From positions 682,001-746,000 of the forward strand of contig NZ_BMTT01000002.1 in NCBI RefSeq assembly GCF_014649815.1: DNA of 64,000 bases. The letters run 5' to 3'. Made by a program: the position numbers and the translations under genes. The notes under the pieces are model-generated. The model was given only the letters and a program-made list of their open reading frames with translations, was not told where the DNA came from and ran no database searches. The first letter of the stretch is position 1. Each line of letters starts with the position of its first letter. This DNA is from Streptomyces mutabilis (GTDB lineage: Bacteria > Actinomycetota > Actinomycetes > Streptomycetales > Streptomycetaceae). Shown here piece by piece: positions 55,107 through 62,751 of the stretch.

Positions 55107-55119
55107 GTTCAGTATGAAC
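55107..55119. promoter_or_regulatory. Inverted repeat GTTCA-GTA-TGAAC upstream of the purine permease
   Basis: A perfect 5-bp inverted repeat with 3-nt centre lies 80 bp before the permease start, in the AT-richest part of the intergenic region between the permease and the DUF2530 gene. It is a candidate operator for a purine-responsive regulator. Confidence 0.35.
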
Positions 55120-55208
55120 GTATGAGCCCCGGTTTGCTATCTCCGCGCGTAGAACCGAGGTGGCGCCACGCCGCAGGGCCGCCTCCGGCCGCCTCGTAAG
55201 CTGTACGC

Positions 55209-55463
55209 ATGACGAAGTGGACACCCAGGCACGAGGCACCGGCGCCCCTGGAGGGCCCCGTGGTTCCGACCATCGTCGGCGGCACCGTCCTCTGGTTCGT
55301 CCTCTTCCTGGTGCAGCTGCCGTTCTACGGCTGGTTCGACGACCGCGGGCACACCTGGTGGGTGTGGACGTGCCTGGCCGGCGGCGGGCTCGGCCTGATC
55401 GGCATCTGGTACGTGCGCAAGCGCGACGCCGCCCTCAAGCGGGCCGCACGGGACACCGCCTGA
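55209..55463 (+). CDS. DUF2530-family small membrane protein
   Basis: 84 residues with two membrane helices (about 22-40 and 52-70) separated by YGWFDDRGHTWWVW, matching the actinobacterial DUF2530 family. Function unknown. The -10 box TAAGCT (55197-55202) lies 6 nt before the ATG and there is no ribosome site, so it should be leaderless. Divergent from the purine permease. Confidence 0.88.
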   Translation: MTKWTPRHEAPAPLEGPVVPTIVGGTVLWFVLFLVQLPFYGWFDDRGHTWWVWTCLAGGGLGLIGIWYVRKRDAALKRAARDTA

Positions 55464-55593
55464 CGCTCATGCCCGAGCGGGAGCCGGCACTTGGACCCGG
55501 GCCGTAGTACCACGGCATCATTCGCCGCGGCCGCCCGTCCTACCCCGGTCGGAACTTCCGCACATTCGGCGGGTGACGCCCCAGAACCGCACG

Positions 55594-55599
55594 TACCGT
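55594..55599 (+). promoter_or_regulatory. -10 box of a leaderless P-type ATPase transcript
   Basis: TACCGT lies 7 nt upstream of the ATG at 55607; no Shine-Dalgarno sequence is present. Confidence 0.45.
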
Positions 55600-55606
55600 C
55601 GAACGC

Positions 55607-58051
55607 ATGACGCATCTCGACGCGGACGACCGACTCGACTTGGCGCACCCCGCGCACGCCCCGACCCCGGCGACCGGCCTGACGGCGGCCGGGGTCGCCG
55701 AACGGGTGGCGCGCGGCCAGGTCAACGACGTGCCCGTGCGCAGCAGCCGGTCGCTGACCGACATCGTCCGCGCCAACGTCTTCACCCGCTTCAACGCGAT
55801 CATCGGCGTGCTCTGGGTGATCATGCTGATCGTCGCGCCGATCCAGGACAGCCTGTTCGGCTTCGTGATCCTCGCCAACACCGGCATCGGCATCGTCCAG
55901 GAGTGGCGGGCGAAGAAGACGCTGGACTCCCTGGCCCTGATCGGCGAGGTCCGGCCGACCGTGCGCCGGGACGGGACGGCCGCCGAGATCAGCACCTCGG
56001 AGATCGTGCTGGACGACGTCATCGAGATCGGCCCCGGAGACAAGGCCGTGGTCGACGGGGTGTGCGTCGAGTCGGACGGGCTGGAGATCGACGAGTCGCT
56101 GCTGACCGGCGAGGCCGACCCGGTCGTCAAGCGGCCCGGGGACCGGGTCATGTCCGGCAGCTTCGTGGTCGCGGGCGGCGGTGCGTTCCGGGCGACCAAG
56201 GTGGGCCGCGAGGCGTACGCCGCACAGCTCGCCGAGGAGGCGTCCCGCTTCACCCTGGTCCAGTCCGAGCTGCGTTCCGGCATCTCCACGATCCTGAAGT
56301 ACGTCATCTGGATGATGGTGCCGACCGCGATCGGCCTGATCCTCAGCCAGTTGCTCGCCAAGGACAACGAGCTGGACGACTCGATCGCCCGGACCGTCGG
56401 CGGCATCGTGCCCATGGTCCCGGAGGGCCTGGTCCTGCTGACCTCCGTCGCCTTCGCGATCGGCGTCATCCGGCTCGGCCGCAAGCAGTGCCTCGTCCAG
56501 GAGCTGCCCGCCATCGAGGGCCTGGCCCGTGTCGACACGGTCTGCCTGGACAAGACCGGCACCCTCACCGAGGGCGGCATGGACGTCACCGAACTCCGCC
56601 CGCTCGACGGCGCCGACGAGGACTACGTGCGTACGGTGCTCGGCGCCCTCGGCGAGTCCGACCCGCGCCCGAACGCCTCCCTCCAGGCCGTGATCGCGGC
56701 GTACCCGGCCCCCGAGGACTGGCGCTGCACCGAGTCGCTGCCCTTCTCCTCCGCCCGCAAGTACAGCGGCGCCGCCTTCAGCGAGGGCGACGGCGTCTCC
56801 AGCACGTGGCTGCTGGGCGCGCCCGACGTACTGCTGGCGGACGACGACCCCGCCCTCGCCGAGACCGGGCGGCTCAACGAGCAGGGCCTGCGGGTGCTGT
56901 TGCTGGCCCGCGCCCGGCGGGACCTCGACGCCCCCGAGGTGGCCCGGGAAGTGACGCCCACGGCCCTGGTCGTCCTGGAGCAGCGGCTGCGCCCGGACGC
57001 CGCCGACACCCTGCGCTACTTCGCCGACCAGGACGTCCGCGCCAAGGTCATCTCCGGCGACAACGCGGTGTCGGTCGGCGCGGTGGCCGCCAAGCTCGGA
57101 CTGTCCGGCGCGACCGTCGACGCGCGCCGACTGCCCGCCGACCGGGAGGAGATGGCGGGCGCCCTGGACGAGGGCACGGTGTTCGGGCGGGTCGGCCCGC
57201 AGCAGAAGCGGGACATGGTGGGCGCCCTCCAGTCACGCGGGCACACGGTCGCGATGACCGGCGACGGCGTCAACGACGTCCTGGCGCTCAAGGACGCCGA
57301 CATCGGCGTGGCGATGGGGTCCGGTTCGGAGGCCACGCGGGCGGTCGCGCAGATCGTGCTGCTGAACAACAGCTTCGCCACGCTGCCGTCGGTGGTGGCC
57401 GAGGGACGCCGCGTCATCGGCAACATCACGCGGGTCGCGACCCTGTTCCTGGTGAAGACCGTGTACTCGGTGCTGCTGGCGATCCTCGTGGTCTGCTCGC
57501 AGGTCGAGTACCCGTTCCTGCCCCGCCACCTGACCCTGCTCTCCACTCTCACCATCGGCGTCCCGGCCTTCTTCCTGGCCCTCGCCCCGAACACGGAACG
57601 GGCCAAACCGCACTTCGTGCGGCGCGTGATGCGGTACGCGATCCCGGGCGGGGTGGTGGCCGCGGTGGCGACCTTCACGACGTACCTCGTGGCCCGGCAG
57701 CACTACTCCGGTCCGGGCGCGCTGGACGCGGAGACCAGCGCGGCGACGCTGACACTGTTCCTGGTGTCGATGTGGGTGCTGGCGATCATCGCCCGCCCGT
57801 ACACGTGGTGGCGGGTGCTGCTGGTGGCGGCGATGGGACTGGGCTTCGTGGTGGTGCTGGCGGTGCCGTGGCTGCAGGACTTCTTCGCGCTCAAGCTCGT
57901 GGGCGTGACGATGCCGTGGGCCGCCGTCGGTATCGCCGTGACGGCGGCGGCGGTCCTGGAGCTGGCGTGGCGGTGGGTCGACCGCCGCCTCCCCGGGCAG
58001 AACACCCAGCCGGAGGTCCCGTCGCAGGGGACTGTCGCCGGGAAAGCGTGA
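55607..58051 (+). CDS. CtpE-like P-type cation-transporting ATPase
   Basis: 814 residues. Actuator LLTGEADPV, phosphorylation site VCLDKTGTLT, and hinge AMTGDGVNDVLALKDADIG are intact. The membrane motif VPMVPEGLVLLTSVAFAIGV differs from the heavy-metal CPx type and from the canonical PEGLP type. It matches mycobacterial CtpE, reported to import calcium. No N-terminal metal-binding domain. Ion specificity is therefore an inference. The gene ends inside the left arm of a large nested hairpin, convergent with the HSP90-like gene. Confidence 0.92.
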   Translation: MTHLDADDRLDLAHPAHAPTPATGLTAAGVAERVARGQVNDVPVRSSRSLTDIVRANVFTRFNAIIGVLWVIMLIVAPIQDSLFGFVILANTGIGIVQEWRAKKTLDSLALIGEVRPTVRRDGTAAEISTSEIVLDDVIEIGPGDKAVVDGVCVESDGLEIDESLLTGEADPVVKRPGDRVMSGSFVVAGGGAFRATKVGREAYAAQLAEEASRFTLVQSELRSGISTILKYVIWMMVPTAIGLILSQLLAKDNELDDSIARTVGGIVPMVPEGLVLLTSVAFAIGVIRLGRKQCLVQELPAIEGLARVDTVCLDKTGTLTEGGMDVTELRPLDGADEDYVRTVLGALGESDPRPNASLQAVIAAYPAPEDWRCTESLPFSSARKYSGAAFSEGDGVSSTWLLGAPDVLLADDDPALAETGRLNEQGLRVLLLARARRDLDAPEVAREVTPTALVVLEQRLRPDAADTLRYFADQDVRAKVISGDNAVSVGAVAAKLGLSGATVDARRLPADREEMAGALDEGTVFGRVGPQQKRDMVGALQSRGHTVAMTGDGVNDVLALKDADIGVAMGSGSEATRAVAQIVLLNNSFATLPSVVAEGRRVIGNITRVATLFLVKTVYSVLLAILVVCSQVEYPFLPRHLTLLSTLTIGVPAFFLALAPNTERAKPHFVRRVMRYAIPGGVVAAVATFTTYLVARQHYSGPGALDAETSAATLTLFLVSMWVLAIIARPYTWWRVLLVAAMGLGFVVVLAVPWLQDFFALKLVGVTMPWAAVGIAVTAAAVLELAWRWVDRRLPGQNTQPEVPSQGTVAGKA

Positions 58052-58123
58052 GCACTTCGACCCCTGTTGTCATCGGGGCGCTCAGTTGAGCGCCCCGATG
58101 ACATAACCGCACCAAGTGCTCAC
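58048..58123. terminator. Nested double-stem bidirectional terminator
   Basis: Outer stem GTGAGCACTT (58048-58057) pairs with AAGTGCTCAC (58114-58123), all 10 bp. Inner stem, 17 bp and perfect, pairs 58068-58084 with 58087-58103 (core CGGGGCGCTCA/TGAGCGCCCCG). The two are separated by 10-nt single-stranded segments. Located between the convergent ctpE-like gene and the HSP90-like gene; the ctpE stop codon is in the outer arm. A-rich ACGAAAAAG follows on the right, giving T residues for the minus-strand transcript. Confidence 0.85.
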
Positions 58124-58137
58124 ACGAAAAAGGACAC

Positions 58138-61100
58138 CTAGTCGAACCAGCGGTCCCGCGCCAACTCCTCCGTGCGCGAGGAGTCCTCCAGGAGCGCCGC
58201 GACCTCGAACCGCCGCGGCCACTGCCCCGCCGCCCAGGCCAGCCCCGCCGCCACCCCCTCCAGCGTCGCCGCGTGCAGCACACCGTCGTCCGTGACCCGC
58301 CAGTCGATCTCCACGCCGTCGACGACCAGTTCCTCGTGCTCGACGTACGACGCCGGGGTCCGTGCCCCGAGCAGCACCCGCACCGGCTCCGGCACGGCGT
58401 GCTCGGTGCCCTCGGAGTCCACCGCACCGGTGACGGACTCGCTCAGCCGCCGCACCTGGAACAGCTCCGCCAGCTCGGCCGCCCGGGCCGGCCGGACCGG
58501 CAGCAGCGGCACACCGGACGTGAAGGGCAGCAGGTCAGGCGAGTCGACGACCACCGCGTCGGCGGCGTCCACCACCTCCACCCGCCCGTCGACCACGGCC
58601 CGCACCTCGTCCGGCAGCGTGACCTGCTCCGGATCCAGGTCGGCCAGCGCACCGTACAGGGCGTGCAGCTGGGCGGCCGTGACCGGGCGGTCGGGGTCGG
58701 CGAGGCGGTCCAGCAGCTCGGCCGCGCCACCGGGTTCGTCGAGCAGGGCGGCCACCGAGGTGCGCACACCCAGCGCCCGCAGCACCTGCTCGTCCTCGAA
58801 GCCGGACGCGTCGGCCTCGTCGTACAGGCCGCGCAGCAGCGGGTCGCCGCCGGCCGCGCGCAGTCCGGCCGGGCGGCGTCCGCCGAGCACCGGGTGCCCG
58901 CGCAGCCACCACGCGGTGTAGGGCCGTACGACCTCGTGGGTGCCGTCGTGCAGGAGGATGCGCACCGGCTGGACCAGCGCGTCCCGCAGCGGCGGCCGGG
59001 ACAGCAGGGCGAGGGCCTCGGGCCAGCGGCCGTCGTCCACGAGGTCCAGGTCGCGCACGGCGACGATCTCGGTGGCGACCGGCGGGACCGGGCTGTCGGG
59101 GAAGCGGTCGAGGACGTCCTCGCTCCACACGTCCACGGCGTCCAGCAGCCCCGCGTCGTCCGGTTCGGCGAAGTCCCCTTCGCGAGGCTCCAGTTCGTCC
59201 GGATCGAGGACTACGTCGGTGGCGCGGACCAGGGCGAAGGTGACGAGGACACCGCAGGCGGCCAGCGGGTCCGGGCCCCACCTCTCGGCCAGTTCCGCGT
59301 CCACGGCGGCGAGTTCGTCCTCGCGCATGACCCGGGCGAAGGGGCCGCCGGGGAAGACGAGTTCACCGGCCGGGGAGAGTTCGCCGTCCTCGTCGGGAAG
59401 GGCGAGGGCGCCCAGCCAGGGCTCGTCACCGGGCTCCAGTCCGGCGTCGCGCACCAGTCCGAGGACGGTCTCGGCCAGGTCGTCGGCGTCGAGGGTGTCC
59501 TCCTCCCAGTTGGTGCCGCCCTCGTCGTCAAGGGAGGCGGCGACGGCGGCCCTCACCTGCGGGGTGGTGAGCACGGCGCGCGGGGTGGCGGGGAGGGCGC
59601 CGAGCTTCTCCAGGAGCGGGTGCGCGGCGTCCGGGTGGGCGACCTTCAGGCCGAGGCGGGTGAGGACCTCCGCGTCCAGGGAGGCTGCGTCCGGTGAGGG
59701 CAGCAGCACCTGCCGGGGGCCGATGGTCGTGCGTCCGTCCGCGAGCGGCACGGGCAGCCCCGACAGCCGGTCGGGGTCGACCCCGGCGAGACTGTCGTAG
59801 AGCCGCCGCCACCACGCGGGGGCCTTCTCCAGGCCGGCCAGCCGGTCGATCGCGTCGGTCAGCGGCACCCGCGCCACCCCGAGCGTGCGCAGCTCCACTC
59901 GGCGCTCGAGACCGGCGGGCAGCAGCGTCGGCAGCACCTCGGCCAGGACCCGCACGGTGCCGGCGCCCGCACCCTCCACCACCTCGGCGTCGCGGGGGCG
60001 CAGGGACTCGGGCAGGTCGGGTTCGTCCTCGCGCGGTGCGGCGGCGGGCGGCAGGAAGGCGGTGCGGGGCAGCCGTTCGAGGATCGCCTGCCGCAGCGCG
60101 CCGTCCAGCTCGCCCTTGCCCAGCGGGCCGGGCACGAGGTCGATGAGGCCGGCGGCGACCGGGCTCCAGTCGGCGAGCAGTCCGGCGTAGGCGTCCGCCG
60201 CCCGCTCGGCCAGGAAGTCGGTCAGCGGGCCGCGCGCGGCGTGCCGGCGGGTGGAGTCCAGCGGGAAGGACGCGATGAGCAGCGCGGGCACGCCGAGGGG
60301 TTCGTCGCTGGGCGTGGGCGCGTGCAGGACGGGGCTGGTGCGGGGGCGTTCGGGGCCGCCGTCGGCGTCCACGGGCACCGCCCAGGTCACCGACCAGTGG
60401 GGGCGCAGCCGCTCCTCGACCGGCCGGTCGGCGAGGAGGTCGGGAGTGAGCGGGCCGTGCGCGACGGAGGTGCGCCAGCGGGTGGTGCCCTCCCGGGAGT
60501 CCTCGACAACCGTCAACGGACCCTCGGCGCGGCGGGCGAGCGTGCGCGTCTCGTCCCCGACCTCCACCACGACCTCCTCCAGCCCCGGCAGGGCGAGGAG
60601 CAGTGCGTCGTCGACGTCGTGCAGGAGCCGTTCGGCGAGGTCGGCTGCGGCCGTGTCGCGCAGCGGGAGGATGACGGCCGTGTCGTACGGGCTCGGGGCG
60701 CTGCCCTCGGCGGGGAACGGCAGCCGCAGCAGCGGGACGTGTCCGTCGCGCCGCCGGATCTCGTCGCCCAGGCCGGGGCTGTGCAGGGCGGTGTCGCCGG
60801 CCAGTCCCCGCGCCTCGGCCAGCGACCAGCGCACCCCGCCGTGCCGGCCGACGACGGCGGGCTCGTCGGTGACCGCGAGGACGGCGGCGAAGCCGACCCC
60901 GAACCGGCCGACGGCGCCCTGACCGGCGTCCCGCTTGGCGGAGGCGCGCAGCGTGGACAGCGACTCGACGCCGGCCGCGTCCAGCGGGGCGCCGGTGTTG
61001 GCGGCGACGAGGACACCGTCTCGCAGGGTCAGCCGGAAGCGGCCGGGCGCCCCGGCCCGGGCGGCGGCGTCGGCGGCGTTCTGCGCCAGCTCCACGACCA

Positions 61101-61260
61101 GCCGGTCGCGGTAGCCGCCGAGGACGAGGTCCTCCTCCGCGTTGGCGTCCTCACGGAACCTGGCCGGGCTCGTCGCCCAGGCGTCCAGCACCCCGCGCCG
61201 CAGACGTGCCGTACCGAACGGATCCGCGCCCTCGACAGCAGGCCGCACGAACATGCTCAC
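58138..61260 (-). CDS. Sacsin/HSP90-like ATPase-domain protein
   Basis: 1040 residues. Residues about 15-200 form a GHKL (HSP90-type) ATPase domain: RDRLVVELAQNAADAAARAG corresponds to the Mg/ATP helix, and VGRFGVGFAAVLAV to the glycine-rich lid. The remaining 800 residues are helical and acidic, with no known catalytic domain. Similar 'sacsin N-terminal ATPase-like' proteins are conserved in actinobacteria beside DUF3027 genes. The GTG at 61260 has AGGAGA 6 nt upstream; the long upstream open frame is rejected. Cytoplasmic, function unknown, possibly a chaperone. Confidence 0.85.
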   Translation of the reverse strand: MSMFVRPAVEGADPFGTARLRRGVLDAWATSPARFREDANAEEDLVLGGYRDRLVVELAQNAADAAARAGAPGRFRLTLRDGVLVAANTGAPLDAAGVESLSTLRASAKRDAGQGAVGRFGVGFAAVLAVTDEPAVVGRHGGVRWSLAEARGLAGDTALHSPGLGDEIRRRDGHVPLLRLPFPAEGSAPSPYDTAVILPLRDTAAADLAERLLHDVDDALLLALPGLEEVVVEVGDETRTLARRAEGPLTVVEDSREGTTRWRTSVAHGPLTPDLLADRPVEERLRPHWSVTWAVPVDADGGPERPRTSPVLHAPTPSDEPLGVPALLIASFPLDSTRRHAARGPLTDFLAERAADAYAGLLADWSPVAAGLIDLVPGPLGKGELDGALRQAILERLPRTAFLPPAAAPREDEPDLPESLRPRDAEVVEGAGAGTVRVLAEVLPTLLPAGLERRVELRTLGVARVPLTDAIDRLAGLEKAPAWWRRLYDSLAGVDPDRLSGLPVPLADGRTTIGPRQVLLPSPDAASLDAEVLTRLGLKVAHPDAAHPLLEKLGALPATPRAVLTTPQVRAAVAASLDDEGGTNWEEDTLDADDLAETVLGLVRDAGLEPGDEPWLGALALPDEDGELSPAGELVFPGGPFARVMREDELAAVDAELAERWGPDPLAACGVLVTFALVRATDVVLDPDELEPREGDFAEPDDAGLLDAVDVWSEDVLDRFPDSPVPPVATEIVAVRDLDLVDDGRWPEALALLSRPPLRDALVQPVRILLHDGTHEVVRPYTAWWLRGHPVLGGRRPAGLRAAGGDPLLRGLYDEADASGFEDEQVLRALGVRTSVAALLDEPGGAAELLDRLADPDRPVTAAQLHALYGALADLDPEQVTLPDEVRAVVDGRVEVVDAADAVVVDSPDLLPFTSGVPLLPVRPARAAELAELFQVRRLSESVTGAVDSEGTEHAVPEPVRVLLGARTPASYVEHEELVVDGVEIDWRVTDDGVLHAATLEGVAAGLAWAAGQWPRRFEVAALLEDSSRTEELARDRWFD

Positions 61261-61339
61261 GGTGACTCTCCTCATCGACGGACCACGAAGGTACCGCGAG
61301 GTCCCGCCCTCGCCGATCCGACGCCGGTCAGGGCACTTC

Positions 61340-61405
61340 AGCCCGTCCGGCGTTCGAGGACTAGGCCGTCGAGGCCGAAAGGGGGTCCGGGGCGCGGCCC
61401 CGGGG
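61340..61405. repeat. Streptomyces-type extragenic repeat
   Basis: AGCCCGTCCGGCGTTCGAGG ... GGCCGTCGAGGCCGAAAGGG ... GGTCCGGGGCGCGGCCCCGG is a very common intergenic sequence of streptomycetes (recalled, not searched). Its last part forms a GGGGC/GCCCC hairpin and may terminate DUF3027 transcription. Confidence 0.6.
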
Positions 61406-61420
61406 ACACGAGTCGCGACA

Positions 61421-61450
61421 CACCCGCACCCGCACCCGCACCCGCACCCG
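61421..61450. repeat. CACCCG hexamer, five tandem copies
   Basis: Five perfect CACCCG units stand in direct succession just downstream of the DUF3027 stop region, between the extragenic repeat and the gene. Non-coding simple-sequence repeat. Confidence 0.85.
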
Positions 61451-61472
61451 CGGACGCGAAACGCCCCGAACC

Positions 61473-62396
61473 TTACGAGTGCCCGAGATCCGCCGCTTCG
61501 TCCTCGGCCACGGACACCGACCCGGAGTCCGCCGCCGGCCGCAGCGGGAACGGATCGACCCGCGTCTCGTCGATCACCGGCGGAGCCACCCGCGGCGGCT
61601 TCGGCATCACCGCGGCCTCGGAGTGCCCGCCGCACCCGTAGGCCAGCGACACGACCCGCCCGTCGGCCGGGGAGAACTCGTTGGCGCACACCCCGAAGGC
61701 CTGCCCCAGCGACCCGCCGATCCGCGCCAGGAAGCCACAGCTCACGCAGGATGCGGGAGCCGCCTGGGCCATCGCGGTCTTCGGCCCGAAGGACTCCTCC
61801 CAGCGGTCGGCGGCGACGTGCAGCCCGTAGCGGGACAGCACCCGGGAGCGGCGCAGGCCCAGTTCCTCGGCGACCGCGGAGATCGTGCCGCGGGCCGGGA
61901 CCGCCGACAGTTCGGCGGGCGGTCCGGCCGTGAGCTCGGCGTCCTCCGCCTCCACCAGGTCGGCCATCTCGTGGGAGACGGCCGAGTTCGGCGGCGGCTC
62001 GTCCTCGCCGGTCCAGCCGGGCTCCAGCCGCAGGTCGTCCGCGTCGGTGGGCAGCAGGTCGCCGGGGCCCATGTCGCCGGGGCGCAGCCGCTCGCTCCAC
62101 GGCACCCACTCGGGGGCGAGGAGGGCGTCCGGGCCGGGCAGCAGCACCGCCTCGTCCACCGTGACGATCTTGGCGCGGGAGGCGCGGGCCACGGTGACGG
62201 CCCATCGCCAGCCGCGGTAGCCGAGCTCCTTGCAGGCGAAGTGGTGGGTGACGACCCGGTCGCCCTCGGACACCATGCCCTCGTGCTCGCCGACGACGCC
62301 GGGTGCGGCGGCCTCCTCGGCGGCGGAGCGGGCGAGGTCGACCGCCTCGGCGCACAGGCGGTCAGGGGTGCGGCTTCGCGTTGTCGCTGCGCTCAC
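61473..62396 (-). CDS. DUF3027-family protein
   Basis: 307 residues. Family features: HHFACKELGYRGWRWAVTVAR near 50-70, LLPGPDALLAPEWVPWSERL, and a cysteine cluster CVSCGF-...-VCANEFSPADG-...-YGCGGHSE near 215-260 that probably binds zinc. The GTG at 62396 is used. The family is restricted to actinobacteria and its function is unknown. It lies 212 bp upstream of the HSP90-like gene on the same strand, a pairing recalled from other streptomycetes. Confidence 0.88.
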   Translation of the reverse strand: MSAATTRSRTPDRLCAEAVDLARSAAEEAAAPGVVGEHEGMVSEGDRVVTHHFACKELGYRGWRWAVTVARASRAKIVTVDEAVLLPGPDALLAPEWVPWSERLRPGDMGPGDLLPTDADDLRLEPGWTGEDEPPPNSAVSHEMADLVEAEDAELTAGPPAELSAVPARGTISAVAEELGLRRSRVLSRYGLHVAADRWEESFGPKTAMAQAAPASCVSCGFLARIGGSLGQAFGVCANEFSPADGRVVSLAYGCGGHSEAAVMPKPPRVAPPVIDETRVDPFPLRPAADSGSVSVAEDEAADLGHS

Positions 62397-62751
62397 AGGT
62401 ATCGCTTCTCTCCATACGCCGTCTCACGAGTGCGCCCCTGCCTGCGAGGGGCGGACGGAGCGGACCTGTGGACCGCGTCGACGTCCGCGCCCGATCGCGC
62501 TCGGGCGCACCTACGTCATCCATTCTGCGGGATGCCCGTGAGGCGCGCGGCCGAGAACGTTCGCCACGGCGCGCTACGCACGCTACCTGCTCATGTGCGC
62601 TGGGCCTACACCGACGGGAGTTTCGGCGGGGTACGGCCTGACGTTCCCCGGTCGCGCCGGCCCGGCGGCGGCACCGCCGTCACCCGACTCGATGGCCGCC
62701 ATACGTGCCGTATCGACGCTACAGCCCCGGCTTCCGGGGCACTATGACGGG
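62397..62751. other. Divergent intergenic region between DUF3027 and the MFS gene
   Basis: 355 bp. GCCCCT...AGGGGC near 62433-62451 is a short hairpin. No reading frame with a domain and no complete promoter could be assigned; a GAGAG element precedes the DUF3027 start, and TATGAC lies close to the MFS start. Confidence 0.4.

Noticed and set aside
61421-61450. CACCCG hexamers considered as a CRISPR-like or protein-binding array
   Set aside because: Direct tandem units without spacers; simple-sequence repeat.
61261-62355. N-terminal extension of the HSP90-like protein to about 1400 residues
   Set aside because: The extension overlaps DUF3027 coding sequence in another frame and the extragenic repeats; the GTG at 61260 has a proper ribosome site and matches the GHKL domain start.
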